64,000 nucleotides of DNA, from assembly GCF_000718255.1 (NCBI RefSeq), contig NZ_JOFJ01000003.1, forward strand, positions 62,001 through 126,000, read 5' to 3'. Of this stretch, positions 43,078 to 51,495 are shown one piece after another. The number at the start of each line of letters is the position of its first letter. The first letter of the stretch is position 1. The translations under genes and the position numbers were made by a program. Below the pieces are notes generated by a model. That model had not been told where the DNA came from, searched no databases, and saw nothing but the letters and a program-made list of their open reading frames with translations. The DNA comes from Spirillospora albida (lineage in GTDB: Bacteria > Actinomycetota > Actinomycetes > Streptosporangiales > Streptosporangiaceae).

Positions 43078-43459
43078 CCACGGCCTCCGCGTCCGACGCG
43101 TACTTCTGCCGCGGCCAGAAGAACCCGCGCAGCCCGTCCTTCCGGTTGCGCGGCACCACGTGGACATGCAGATGCGGGACACTCTGGCTCACCCGGTTGT
43201 TCATGGCGACGAACGACCCGGCCGCCCCCAGCACGGACTCCATCGCCGCCGACAGCCGCTGGACCTCGCCGAAGAACGGCCCCACGCACTCGGCCGGCAG
43301 CTCCGCCAGCGTCTCGCAGTGCGCCCGGGGCACCACCAGCGCGTGGCCCTTGAACAAGGGCCGTGTATCGAGGAACGCGAACGCGTCGGGCCCGTCCAGG
43401 ACCACGTGCGCCTCCCGCTCCCCCCGCACGATCTCGCAGAACACGCATTCCTCAGCCAC
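43037..43459 (-). CDS. HIT family protein
   Basis: 140 aa from GTG 43459 with GGGGGAG upstream. Histidine-triad nucleotide hydrolase/transferase: CVFCEIVRGE near the N-terminus, DTRPLFKGHALVVPRAHCET, and the triad HLHVHVVP with catalytic His98 (middle of H96-L-H98-V-H100). Members hydrolyse AMP-lysine, AMP-NH2 or dinucleoside polyphosphates. Cytosolic. The last codons lie inside a 25-bp tandem repeat that continues beyond the stop. Confidence 0.94.
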   Translation of the reverse strand: MAEECVFCEIVRGEREAHVVLDGPDAFAFLDTRPLFKGHALVVPRAHCETLAELPAECVGPFFGEVQRLSAAMESVLGAAGSFVAMNNRVSQSVPHLHVHVVPRNRKDGLRGFFWPRQKYASDAEAVEYAARLAEAAGPR

Positions 43460-43513
43460 GCGGACTCCCCCGGCGTTCCGACCCTTCTCACGAGGACCTT
43501 ACCGACGCCCCGC

Positions 43514-43519
43514 TACCGT
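43514..43519 (+). promoter_or_regulatory. -10 element, leaderless promoter of the ABC ATPase gene
   Basis: TACCGT ends 7 nt before ATG 43527. No Shine-Dalgarno sequence. Confidence 0.5.
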
Positions 43520-43526
43520 GCCTCTC

Positions 43527-44255
43527 ATGCGGCTGAACGACGTCGCGTTCCGCTACCACCGCCGGTCCTCCTGGGTGCTGCGGAACGTCACGCTCTCCTT
43601 CCCGCCGGGCGGCGTGACCGAGGTGACCGGCCGCAACGGCGCGGGGAAGTCAACGCTCCTCCGCCTACTCGCGGGCATCCGCCGCCCCCTCAGGGGCACC
43701 ATCGAGGGCCGCCCGGCCCGCGTCGGTTACGCGCCGGAGCGCTTCCCTGCGGACCAGCCCTTCACCGTGGGCGGGTACCTCTCCCACATGGCCGCGATGC
43801 GAGGCGTCCCGGACACCGCCATCACCACCTGGGCGGAACGCCTCGCCTTCGGCGACCTCCTCCCGGTGCGCCTCCCTGACCTCTCCAAAGGCAGCGCCCA
43901 GAAGGTGGGCCTTGCCCAGGCACTCATCGCGGACCCGGCCCTCCTGATCCTGGACGAGCCGTTCGCCGGCCTCGACCGCACCACCCGCGCCGACCTGCCG
44001 GCCCTCCTGGCGGAACTGGCGGCCCACGGCACCACCGTCGTCGTCAGCGACCACCAGCGCTGTCTGGAGGCACTCCCCCACACGAACCGACTGCACGTGG
44101 CCGACGCCTCGGTGACACCCCATCCCGGAAACGGCCCCTCCCCCTGGACCGTCCTGGAAGTGATCGTGCCCGCCGCCGAGGCCGCAGCAGCGGCCACCGA
44201 TCTCCGCGCAGCCGGCTACCGAGTCCAACGCCGGCGGGCAGACCATGACACCTGA
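43527..44255 (+). CDS. ABC transporter ATP-binding protein
   Basis: 242 aa. Walker A GRNGAGKSTLLRLLAG, signature degenerate as LSKGSAQKVGLAQAL, Walker B ALLILDEPFAGLD, H-loop VVVSDHQRC. Short Q-loop region (YAPERFP) as in CcmA/YtrB-type exporters. It probably works with the membrane protein encoded from 44420. The final 20 codons lie in a 66-bp segment that is duplicated just downstream. Substrate unknown. Confidence 0.92.
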   Translation: MRLNDVAFRYHRRSSWVLRNVTLSFPPGGVTEVTGRNGAGKSTLLRLLAGIRRPLRGTIEGRPARVGYAPERFPADQPFTVGGYLSHMAAMRGVPDTAITTWAERLAFGDLLPVRLPDLSKGSAQKVGLAQALIADPALLILDEPFAGLDRTTRADLPALLAELAAHGTTVVVSDHQRCLEALPHTNRLHVADASVTPHPGNGPSPWTVLEVIVPAAEAAAAATDLRAAGYRVQRRRADHDT

Positions 44256-44347
44256 CGAAACACCGGCCGCGGCAGCGAAGACCGACCTCCGCGCAGCCGA
44301 CTACCGCGTCCGACCCCCGGCGGGCCAACCATGACACCAGACGAAAC
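44196..44347 (+). repeat. Imperfect 66-bp direct duplication at the ABC gene 3' end
   Basis: Copy A (44196-44261) and copy B (44281-44347) share most positions (both run ACCGA...CTCCGCGCAGCCG...TACCG...GACGAAAC). Copy A holds the ABC stop codon; in copy B the equivalent CCTGAC has become CCAGAC. Each copy carries an ATGACACC that opens a roughly 30-codon frame. Confidence 0.85.
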
Positions 44348-44419
44348 GTCGGCGGCAGCCGGCTCGCGTTGCCCGGCGGTGCCGATTCCTCTGGTGCACT
44401 CGCGGGTGGGAGGAGCGCC

Positions 44420-45109
44420 GTGATCGCACTGGTGCGGTTCCTGGTAGCGGGGTATCTGTGGTCTGCCCGGGTGCTCCAGCCTCTGATCGTCATAGCGTTG
44501 ATCGTGGTCGTGGTCCTCCTCCAGGGGCCCGGCGGGCCGGACGCGGCGGAACCGGCCGTCGGAACGCTCGGGGACGTGGCGGCGTTCATGTTCCCCGTCT
44601 GGGCGTGGGCGGCGCGCGGGCTGCTCGATACGCAGCCGGACGAGCAGCGGGCGTTGTCGGCCACCGCGGTGGGGCGGCGGTGGGTGGCCGTGGGCGCCGG
44701 ATTGCTCGCGGCCTATGGGGTGAACCTCGCACTGGGCATGATCGCACTGCTGGTTCCTCTCCTCCAGGCGGTTCTGGCCGGGGTCCCGGTGACAGCGGTC
44801 CTGACGGGATGCGGGTTGAGCGCGCTCGTGGCGGCGGCGGGCACGCTGCTCGGCGCGTGGACGAGCCGGGCGATCATTCCGAACCCGGGCCTGTCGCTGC
44901 CGGCGCTGCTCGGCGGTGCCGTGGCGGTGCTGCTGCTCGGGATCGGGCGGCTCGCGTGGCTGTCCGTGCCGATGATCGCGTGGCTGCGGTCGGCGCACGG
45001 CGGGCCGGGCGCGTTCGTGGACGGCTTCCCCGGTGTCGCCCTCCATCTGGTGCTGTGGTCCGCCGTCGTCGGCGGCGCCTACGTGGCGGCGGCCCGCGTC
45101 CGGGTATGA
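44420..45109 (+). CDS. ABC transporter membrane protein
   Basis: 229 aa from GTG 44420 with GGGAGGAG upstream; a start at 44369 is less likely. About six hydrophobic segments (VLQPLIVIALIVVVVLLQG, AAFMFPVWAWAARGLL, LALGMIALLVPLLQAVLAG, LPALLGGAVAVLLLGIG, VALHLVLWSAVVGGAYVAA). No sequence family named with confidence; its place after the ATPase gene suggests the permease of a two-component ABC exporter. A short open frame (44331-44423) overlaps the start by 4 nt. Confidence 0.8.
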   Translation: MIALVRFLVAGYLWSARVLQPLIVIALIVVVVLLQGPGGPDAAEPAVGTLGDVAAFMFPVWAWAARGLLDTQPDEQRALSATAVGRRWVAVGAGLLAAYGVNLALGMIALLVPLLQAVLAGVPVTAVLTGCGLSALVAAAGTLLGAWTSRAIIPNPGLSLPALLGGAVAVLLLGIGRLAWLSVPMIAWLRSAHGGPGAFVDGFPGVALHLVLWSAVVGGAYVAAARVRV

Positions 45110-45141
45110 CGGGCGGAACGTCCCGGACGGCGCCGACCTCG

Positions 45142-45969
45142 TCAGGTCGCCTGGACGGTCAGCCAGGCGCGTTCCAGAGGTTCGTCCTCGCGGAAGCAGA
45201 AGTAGACGCGGCCCGGGTCGCCCCAGTGCCAGCCGAGCTCCCTGTCGGAGTCGAGCTGGAGCAGCAGCCGCCACCGCTGCGCGGCCATCTCTTCGTCCGG
45301 GGGAAGGCGGACGGGACCCGGTGAGTCCAGGGAGCGGCCCGTGGAGGCGTACAGGCAGTCGGGGCCGACCGGGCGCTGGACGAGGGCGGGCCAGCCGCCG
45401 AGCTGGTGCACGGGCATGTCGTCGGGCCAGGCGTGCTGCGCCCACGCAAGGTACAGCTGCTCGTACACCGCCAGCGCACCGCTGTAAGCGGACTCCAGCC
45501 GCTGCAGCTCAGGTTCCTGCGGCGAGGGCAGGGACAGGAACGGCGCGGCGCCCAGCGCGCGCTCCGGGTAGCCGGCTGTGCCGGAGGGCGCCGTGACCTT
45601 CTCCAGCGGGCCGGTGTAGACGCGCCAGCCGTCCCGCTGGGCCGCCTGGTCCCCCCAGGGGCGCGGCGCCCCGCTCACGTAGTAGAACGCGGCCCTGCCG
45701 GACGCGGGAAGCCCCGGGATCGTGCCGAGCAGGGCGAGGTCGCCGAAGTCGACCGCGCCGAGGAAGTCGAGAGGCCGCCCGTTCCATTCCGGCCACGGCT
45801 CGCCGGGCGGCAGGAGCGGCGTGCCGCCGAGATGAACGGTCACCGGGCCGTCCTGGCCGAGCCGGAGCGCCGGCCTGGTCAGCGGCAGCAGCGCGGTGAT
45901 GATCTCGGAGCCGAGGAACAGGCCGAACAGGGAGCGGAGCCGGCGGCGCTGCGAGACGAAGTGATCCAT
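45142..45969 (-). CDS. DUF1963 domain-containing protein
   Basis: 275 aa, YwqG-like. Marks of the family: VTVHLGGTPLLPPGEPWPEW near residue 45, LDFLGAVDFGDLALLGTIPG, AFYYVSGAPRPWGDQAAQRD, and late HQLGGWPALVQ and RWRLLLQLDSDRELGWHWGD with GRVYFCFREDEP. Biochemical function of the family is unknown; many members sit among polymorphic-toxin immunity genes. A TTATCCACA 9-mer lies about 50 bp upstream of its start. No partner gene is obvious. Confidence 0.88.
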   Translation of the reverse strand: MDHFVSQRRRLRSLFGLFLGSEIITALLPLTRPALRLGQDGPVTVHLGGTPLLPPGEPWPEWNGRPLDFLGAVDFGDLALLGTIPGLPASGRAAFYYVSGAPRPWGDQAAQRDGWRVYTGPLEKVTAPSGTAGYPERALGAAPFLSLPSPQEPELQRLESAYSGALAVYEQLYLAWAQHAWPDDMPVHQLGGWPALVQRPVGPDCLYASTGRSLDSPGPVRLPPDEEMAAQRWRLLLQLDSDRELGWHWGDPGRVYFCFREDEPLERAWLTVQAT

Positions 45970-46019
45970 GTCACGTAGCGTTGCGTGCCCGGACGGCCCG
46001 CGCCACCCCCGCGCCGATT

Positions 46020-46028
46020 TGTGGATAA
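46020..46028 (-). promoter_or_regulatory. DnaA-box-like TTATCCACA
   Basis: A perfect TTATCCACA (minus strand) lies between the DivIVA-repeat gene and the DUF1963 start. One of three in the window. Confidence 0.4.
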
Positions 46029-46045
46029 CTTCGGTCCGGGACTTT

Positions 46046-46558
46046 TCACCGGCGTTCGAGCGCCCCCGCCAGCTGGACGAGGAAGCGGTCGACCTCCTGC
46101 TCGTCGTAGCCCGGCCCGAGCCTCACCACCCGGAAGGCGCTCTCCCGGACGTCGCGGGCGGTCACCGGCGGCGCGACCCCGCGCAACCCGGCGACGACCC
46201 GGTCCAGGAAGACGTCCACGTCGCGGACGTCGTACCCCGGGCGCATCCCGGCCCCGGAGAACCGCGCGTTCTGGATCCAGCTGATCAGCCACCCGGGATG
46301 GACGCGGGACCGCCCCGGGCGGACGGTGCGCGGAGCCGCCGCCTGCAGCTCCCTGATGCACTCGCGGACGAGGTCGTCCACGGCCTTCTGTTCGTAGCCG
46401 CGCAGGACGATGTCGAACCGGGTCGCGCGAACCTCGTCCGGGCTCAGCGCCGCCCCGCCGTTCAGCGCCCGAGCGATCCGCTCCAGCAGCCCGTCCACCT
46501 GATCGCGGTCATAGCCCCGCAGCGCCACCGGCAGCCGCGCACCCGTTCTCACCGGCAC
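46046..46558 (-). CDS. DivIVA-repeat protein
   Basis: 170 aa from GTG 46558, GAGGGAGCAC upstream. Four copies of the short DivIVA N-terminal motif: LRGYDRDQVDGLLERI (about 13-28), LRGYEQKAVDDLVREC (about 52-67), RPGYDVRDVDVFLDRV (about 106-121), and GPGYDEQEVDRFLVQL (about 148-163). The long coiled coil of true DivIVA is absent. Cytosolic; membrane-curvature or cell-pole binding is a possible role by analogy only. Located just downstream of rlmN and likely co-transcribed unless the intervening hairpin stops transcription. Confidence 0.88.
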   Translation of the reverse strand: MPVRTGARLPVALRGYDRDQVDGLLERIARALNGGAALSPDEVRATRFDIVLRGYEQKAVDDLVRECIRELQAAAPRTVRPGRSRVHPGWLISWIQNARFSGAGMRPGYDVRDVDVFLDRVVAGLRGVAPPVTARDVRESAFRVVRLGPGYDEQEVDRFLVQLAGALERR

Positions 46559-46581
46559 CGTGCTCCCTCAGCCGTCCCGCA

Positions 46582-46610
46582 CCGGCGGGACGCCGGAACA
46601 CGCCCGCCGG
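46582..46610 (-). terminator. Hairpin between rlmN and the DivIVA-repeat gene
   Basis: CCGGCGGG (46582-46589) pairs with CCCGCCGG (46603-46610), 13-nt loop, 6 nt beyond the rlmN stop. Stem is stable but lacks a T-run. Confidence 0.5.
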
Positions 46611-46615
46611 AGCAC

Positions 46616-47815
46616 TCAGTCCCCGGTCGCCGCGGCCAGCTGCCCGCAGGCCCCGTCGATCTCCCTGCCCCGAGTGTCGCGCACCGTGACCGGGACCCCG
46701 TGGGCCTCCAGGCGGCGGACGAACTCCCGCTCGTCCTCCGGCCGCGAGGCGGTCCACTTGGAACCCGGCGTCGGGTTCAACGGGATCAGATTGACGTGTA
46801 CGAGGTGTCCGCGCAAGAGCCTGCCGAGGAGATCGGCCCGCCACGCCTGGTCGTTCACGTCCTTGATCAGGGCGTACTCGATCGAGACGCGGCGCCCGCT
46901 GCGCTCCGCGTACGCCCAGGCGGCGTCGAGGACCTCGGCGACCTTCCACCGGTTGTTGACGGGCACCAGGTCATCGCGCAGCTCGTCGTCGGGCGCGTGG
47001 AGCGACACCGCGAGCCGGACGGACATGTCCTCGGCCGCGAGCTTGTCGATCGCCGGGACGAGCCCGACGGTCGAGACCGTCACGGCACGCTGGGAGATGC
47101 CGAGGCCGGCCGGCGCCGGGTCCGTGATCCGCCGCACCGCGCCGAGAACGGCCTTGTAGTTGGCCAGAGGCTCGCCCATCCCCATGAAGACGATGTTGGA
47201 CACGCGTCCGGGGCCGCCCGGGATCCGTCCCCGGGCCAGGGCGCGCGCACCGGCGGCGACCTGCTCGACGATCTCCGCCGTGGACAGGTTCCGGGTGAGC
47301 CCGGCCTGGCCGGTGGCGCAGAACGGGCAGTTCATTCCGCAGCCCGCCTGGGACGACACGCACATCGTGGCCCGGTCCGGGTAGCGCATCAGGACCGACT
47401 CGAACAGGACGCCGTCGAACGCCTTCCAGACGGTCTTGAGCGTCCTGCCGCCGTCGCAGTCGAGTTCGCGCACGGGGGTGAGCAGATCCGGCAGCAGCGC
47501 GGACACCAGCCGGTCGCGCACGGAGGCGGGAAGATCGGTCATCGCGGCGGGGTCGTCGACGAGCCGCGCGAAGTAGTGCCGCGACAGCTGGTCGGCGCGG
47601 AACGGCCGCTCCCCCAGCTCCGCGACCGCCTCGCGGCGCTCGGCGGCCGTCATGTCGGCGAGGTGCCGGGGCGGCTTGCCGCGCCGGGGCGCGGCGAAGA
47701 CGAGCTTCGCCGGGGTCTTCTTCGGCGCGGCGGCGCCCGCGCCCGCGTCCGGGGCCGGGGCCGTGCCGGCGGCCGCGGCCTGACCGGTGCCCGTGGTGTC
47801 GGTGGTGGAAGACAT
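46616..47815 (-). CDS. rlmN: Dual-specificity 23S rRNA/tRNA adenine-C2 methyltransferase
   Basis: 399 aa from ATG 47815 with GGAGGGACC upstream. Radical SAM enzyme methylating C2 of 23S A2503 and tRNA A37. The 4Fe-4S motif is CGMNCPFC, preceded by MCVSSQAG; also NIVFMGMGEPLANY, LAVSLHAPDDELR, and the C-terminal catalytic Cys in REIDGACGQL. The first about 40 residues are Ala/Pro/Thr-rich and unlike core RlmN. The gene belongs to the frr-cdsA-rlmN block, here interrupted by a SUFU-domain gene on the other strand. Confidence 0.97.
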   Translation of the reverse strand: MSSTTDTTGTGQAAAAGTAPAPDAGAGAAAPKKTPAKLVFAAPRRGKPPRHLADMTAAERREAVAELGERPFRADQLSRHYFARLVDDPAAMTDLPASVRDRLVSALLPDLLTPVRELDCDGGRTLKTVWKAFDGVLFESVLMRYPDRATMCVSSQAGCGMNCPFCATGQAGLTRNLSTAEIVEQVAAGARALARGRIPGGPGRVSNIVFMGMGEPLANYKAVLGAVRRITDPAPAGLGISQRAVTVSTVGLVPAIDKLAAEDMSVRLAVSLHAPDDELRDDLVPVNNRWKVAEVLDAAWAYAERSGRRVSIEYALIKDVNDQAWRADLLGRLLRGHLVHVNLIPLNPTPGSKWTASRPEDEREFVRRLEAHGVPVTVRDTRGREIDGACGQLAAATGD

Positions 47816-47907
47816 GGTCCCTCCAGTGTCGCAAACGCCCGCGCGTGCCTCGTCCGTGCGCGCGGCGGGATCGGGTGCGAGCGTCCCCGCCGCATCCCTC
47901 GTGCGAC

Positions 47908-47913
47908 TAAGGT
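47908..47913 (+). promoter_or_regulatory. -10 element, leaderless promoter of the SUFU-domain gene
   Basis: TAAGGT ends 7 nt before ATG 47921, with no Shine-Dalgarno sequence. Confidence 0.5.
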
Positions 47914-47920
47914 CTCGCTC

Positions 47921-49066
47921 ATGTCGGTATTGCGCAGGGGTACCGCTTCGCCCCGAATCCCCACCGCCACGGCCGTCCACAGCGAGGCCAGCCCCTACGG
48001 GAGCCGCCGGCTGGTCATCGAGACCGACGGTGAGGTCACGGCCGCCTACCTGAAGGACGCGCGGGACTCGGTGGTCGGGGCGGTCTGGGTCGCGAACCAC
48101 GTCGAGGCCCCTTCCGGCCTCGACCGTGCGCGCCTGGACGCCGGCGGCCCACCGCTCCTGCCCCGATCCCACGTGCGGCATCCGGAGGGCAGGGAGGCGC
48201 TGGACGCGTCCTCCCTCGAGGTGGTGTGGTTCGAGGAGGGCGACGGCGTCGCCGTGCTGGAGGACGGCGACCTCCTGTTCGTCATCCCGGGCTGGTCCGA
48301 CATGGGACGCGGAATCCCCGGCTACAGCCGGGACGCCTCGGGGCAGAGCCCGTTCGCGTTCCCCCTGCGGGAGGAGATCGACGGCTTCGGTCCCCGCGTG
48401 GACGTCGCGCGCCGGCACTGGAAGACATGCCGGACGGAGGGCTCCTGGGCCGACTTCCAGCAGTCCGTGCTCGGCCACCTGCTGCAGAGGCTCGGCCCCG
48501 GCGGGCACTACTGGCACGACGTGGGTCGCCAACTGGCCGGCGGCCGGGCGGGCGCGGCCCCGACCGTGGGCGTCACCGAACGTCCCGCGCGCGGCGACAG
48601 GGACTTCACCGTCCTCAGCACGGTCGGCATGAGCCGCCAGCGGATGCCGACCGTGGAGCTCTACGAGGGCGACGTCGCCCCCTACGCCCGGATCGAACTG
48701 GCCGTGGCCGGGACCCTGCCCAGCCAGCGCGCCGGCAGCATCTTCCCCTGGCTCGCGCAGTACCCATGGCGGTCGGTGACGTGGTTCGCGCCCGGCGACG
48801 TCGTGAAGTGGTACCACGAGTCCCGGACGTTCCCCCTGGGGACGGACGAGTCCGCCTGGGCCGGCGTGCTCCTCCTGGAGGATCCCACCCGGCTCGCCGG
48901 CCCGCCCGCTCCCGCCCTCACCGGACTGACGGTTCAGGGCGACCCGGTGCGCTGGCTCTGGCTCGTCCCGATCACCGACGAGGACCACCGCCACGCGAAG
49001 AGCGAGGGCTCGGAGGCGCTCATCCGGCGCCTCGCCCAGCAGGGCCGCTCCTGGGTGGTGTCGTGA
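47921..49066 (+). CDS. Suppressor-of-fused-like domain protein
   Basis: 381 aa. The C-terminal half (about 200-380) looks like a SUFU domain: FTVLSTVGMSRQRMP, PYARIELAVAGTLPSQ, TFPLGTDESAWAGVLLLEDP, RWLWLVPITDEDHRHAKSEG and a final ALIRRLAQQGRSWVV. The N-terminal half (LVIETDGEVTAAYLKDARD, VWFEEGDGVAVLEDGDLLFV) is a separate beta-rich region of unknown family. Bacterial SUFU proteins are often immunity proteins of polymorphic toxin systems, but no toxin is nearby. Inserted between rlmN and cdsA on the opposite strand. Confidence 0.85.
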   Translation: MSVLRRGTASPRIPTATAVHSEASPYGSRRLVIETDGEVTAAYLKDARDSVVGAVWVANHVEAPSGLDRARLDAGGPPLLPRSHVRHPEGREALDASSLEVVWFEEGDGVAVLEDGDLLFVIPGWSDMGRGIPGYSRDASGQSPFAFPLREEIDGFGPRVDVARRHWKTCRTEGSWADFQQSVLGHLLQRLGPGGHYWHDVGRQLAGGRAGAAPTVGVTERPARGDRDFTVLSTVGMSRQRMPTVELYEGDVAPYARIELAVAGTLPSQRAGSIFPWLAQYPWRSVTWFAPGDVVKWYHESRTFPLGTDESAWAGVLLLEDPTRLAGPPAPALTGLTVQGDPVRWLWLVPITDEDHRHAKSEGSEALIRRLAQQGRSWVVS

Positions 49067-49079
49067 CGCGGCGCCCGTC

Positions 49080-50039
49080 CTAGCTCGGGACGAACAGCTC
49101 CAGCAGGAGCCAGACGACGGGGACCGTCGCGACCAGCGAGTCGAGGCGGTCCATCACCCCTCCGTGGCCCGGCAGGAGCGTTCCCATGTCCTTGATCCCG
49201 AGATCGCGCTTGATCATGGACTCGATGAGGTCGCCGACCGTCGCGGTGACGACGGCCACCAGCCCGATCAGCACGCCGTGCCAGACCCGGCCGCCCTCCA
49301 GCAGGCTCCACACGAGCAGCCCGCCGGCGAGCATGCAGGCCAGCGCGGACCCGGTCACGCCCTCCCACGTCTTCTTCGGGCTGATCGTGGGAGCCATCTT
49401 GTGCTTGCCCAGGAACGCGCCCGCGAAGTACCCGCCGATGTCGCTGGCGACGGTGACGGCGATGAAGACCACGATGCGGTGGTCACCGTCGTCCGGGCGC
49501 ATGAGGAGCGCCACGATCGCGCCCATCAGCACCAGATAGCCCGCGACGAGGATCCCGGCACCGACGTCGCGGACGTAGCCGTCCGCCCCCTTCGGCATCC
49601 GGATCATCAGGACGGCCAGCACCGTCAGCGACAGCGCGGCGACGACGGCGGTGGAGCCCCACACGTACGCGGCGACCGGGGCCGCGACCATCCCCGCGGC
49701 GAGCGGGACGAACGGCACGTCGATCCCGCGCGTCCGGAACGCGTCCGTCATCTCCTTCATGCCGAGCAGAAGGAACAGCACCATCACGCCAAGGAAGATC
49801 TCCTTGACCGTGTAGAGGGAGACCACGACCAGCGCGCCGAGGGCGGCGCCCACGACGATCGCCATCGGGAGGTTCCGTCCGGCCCTGCCGTGCGGCGGGG
49901 GACCGGCGGCGGTGGCGCCTGCGGACGGCGGTGCCCCGGAGGCCGGGTCGTCCGGCGCGTCTCCGGGGGGCGGGCCGGCCATGGCGACCTCCGGCTCATC
50001 CGGGGAGCCCGCGGGCTCCCCGGCGTCATTCGGTTTCAT
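49080..50039 (-). CDS. cdsA: Phosphatidate cytidylyltransferase
   Basis: 319 aa from ATG 50039, overlapping the frr stop by one base (TGATG). Makes CDP-diacylglycerol from CTP and phosphatidate for phospholipid synthesis, inner membrane. A Pro/Ala-rich cytosolic N-terminus of about 55 residues precedes about eight TM segments. The C-terminal family signature is visible as SPKKTWEG and VGDLIESMIKRDLGIKDMGT then LPGHGGVMDRLDSL. Confidence 0.97.
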   Translation of the reverse strand: MKPNDAGEPAGSPDEPEVAMAGPPPGDAPDDPASGAPPSAGATAAGPPPHGRAGRNLPMAIVVGAALGALVVVSLYTVKEIFLGVMVLFLLLGMKEMTDAFRTRGIDVPFVPLAAGMVAAPVAAYVWGSTAVVAALSLTVLAVLMIRMPKGADGYVRDVGAGILVAGYLVLMGAIVALLMRPDDGDHRIVVFIAVTVASDIGGYFAGAFLGKHKMAPTISPKKTWEGVTGSALACMLAGGLLVWSLLEGGRVWHGVLIGLVAVVTATVGDLIESMIKRDLGIKDMGTLLPGHGGVMDRLDSLVATVPVVWLLLELFVPS

Positions 50040-50596
50040 CAAACCTCGAGCAGTTCGGCCTTCTTGTGCTCGAGCAGCTCGTCGATCTGCGCCACGTACC
50101 GGTGCGTGGTGTCGTCGAGCTCCTTCTCCGCACGGCGGACCTCGTCCTCGCCTGCCTCGCCGTCCTTGACGAGCTTGTCGAGGGTGTCCTTGGCCCGCCG
50201 GCGCACGTTGCGGATGGAGATCTTGCTGTCCTCCGCCTTGCCGCCGGCGACCTTGATGAACTCCCTGCGGCGCTCCTCCGACAGGTCGGGGAAGACGACC
50301 CGGATGACGTTGCCGTCATTGGTCGGGTTCACCCCGAGGTCGCTGTCGCGGATGGCCTTCTCGACCGCCTGCATCGACGACTTGTCGAAGACCTGCACGA
50401 CGACCATCCGCGGCTCCGGCAGCGTGAACGACGCCAGCTGGTTGATCGGCGTCGGGGTGCCGTAGTAGTCCGCGGTGATCTTGTTGAACATGGCGGGCGT
50501 GACCCGGCCGGTGCGGATGGCCTGGAAGTCCTCCTTGGCGACCGCGACCGCCTTCTCCATCTTCTCCTCGGCTTCGAGGAGGGTCTCGTCGATCAC
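50039..50596 (-). CDS. frr: Ribosome recycling factor
   Basis: 185 aa, standard length. Splits post-termination ribosomes with EF-G. Characteristic N-terminus (MIDETLLEAEEKMEKAV), FQAIRTGRVTPAMF, and FPDLSEERRREFIKVAGGKAEDSKISIRNVRR, with the two-domain L shape. 51 bp downstream of pyrH and translationally coupled to cdsA. Confidence 0.98.
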   Translation of the reverse strand: MIDETLLEAEEKMEKAVAVAKEDFQAIRTGRVTPAMFNKITADYYGTPTPINQLASFTLPEPRMVVVQVFDKSSMQAVEKAIRDSDLGVNPTNDGNVIRVVFPDLSEERRREFIKVAGGKAEDSKISIRNVRRRAKDTLDKLVKDGEAGEDEVRRAEKELDDTTHRYVAQIDELLEHKKAELLEV

Positions 50597-50647
50597 TGCG
50601 ACTCCCGTGTCATCTGGTCGGCCCTTGCTCTGCTGTCCGGTCGGCGG

Positions 50648-51442
50648 TCAGCCTTCCGCGGGGCTGACCAGCGTGCCGATCTTCTCACCCCGGACGGCCC
50701 GGACGATGTTGCCCTGCCCCAGGAGGTCGAAGACCACGATGGGAAGAGCGTTGTCCATGCAGAGGCTGATGGCCGTGGCGTCCATGACCTTCAGTCCCCG
50801 CTGTAGAACTTCACCGTAATCCAAACGGTCGAACTTGACCGCGTCAGGATTCTTGCGGGGATCGGCGTCGTAGACGCCGTCCACCTGAGTCGCCTTCAGG
50901 ACCGCCTCCGCACCGATCTCCAGCGCGCGCTGGGCGGCGGTCGTGTCGGTGGAGAAGAACGGCTGGCCGAGGCCCGCGCCGAAGATGACGACGCGGCCCT
51001 TCTCCAGGTGCCGGATGGCGCGCCGCGGAATGTACGGCTCGGCCACCTGGCTCATGGTGATGGCCGTCTGCACGCGGGTGTCCATACCGAGCTTCTCCAG
51101 GAAGTCCTGGAGGGCGAGGCAGTTGATGACGGTGCCGATCATGCCCATGTAGTCGCCGCGGCCGCGGTCCATGCCGCGCTCGGCCAGCGCGGCCCCGCGG
51201 AACATGTTGCCGCCGCCGCAGACGACGGCCACCTGGACGCCGTCCCGGACGGTCTCGGCGATGGCCTCCGCCACGTGCTGCACGATCTCCGGATCGATGC
51301 CCAGCGGGTCGCGTCCGGCGAAGGCCTCGCCGGACAGCTTCAGCAGCACCCGCTTCCAGCCGGCACGCGGCGCGTGCTGGCCGGGCGCCGGCCCGCTGGA
51401 CGACGAGGCCGCCGTCGCGCTAGTGGTCGTCTTCTCCGGCAC
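50648..51442 (-). CDS. pyrH: UMP kinase
   Basis: 264 aa. Phosphorylates UMP to UDP with ATP; hexameric, cytosolic. WKRVLLKLSGEAFAG, VVCGGGNMFRGAALAERGMDR, ADYMGMIG-type region (DYMGMIGTVINCLAL), and VDGVYDADPRKNPDAVKFDRL. The first about 28 residues are a Ser/Thr/Ala-rich extension not needed by the fold, so the true start could be further in. Lies 53 bp after tsf. Confidence 0.97.
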   Translation of the reverse strand: MPEKTTTSATAASSSSGPAPGQHAPRAGWKRVLLKLSGEAFAGRDPLGIDPEIVQHVAEAIAETVRDGVQVAVVCGGGNMFRGAALAERGMDRGRGDYMGMIGTVINCLALQDFLEKLGMDTRVQTAITMSQVAEPYIPRRAIRHLEKGRVVIFGAGLGQPFFSTDTTAAQRALEIGAEAVLKATQVDGVYDADPRKNPDAVKFDRLDYGEVLQRGLKVMDATAISLCMDNALPIVVFDLLGQGNIVRAVRGEKIGTLVSPAEG

Positions 51443-51495
51443 GTCGGCGGCCTCCTCGTTGTCGCGATCTCTGCGGGTCCTCCGGTCGGAGGGTC

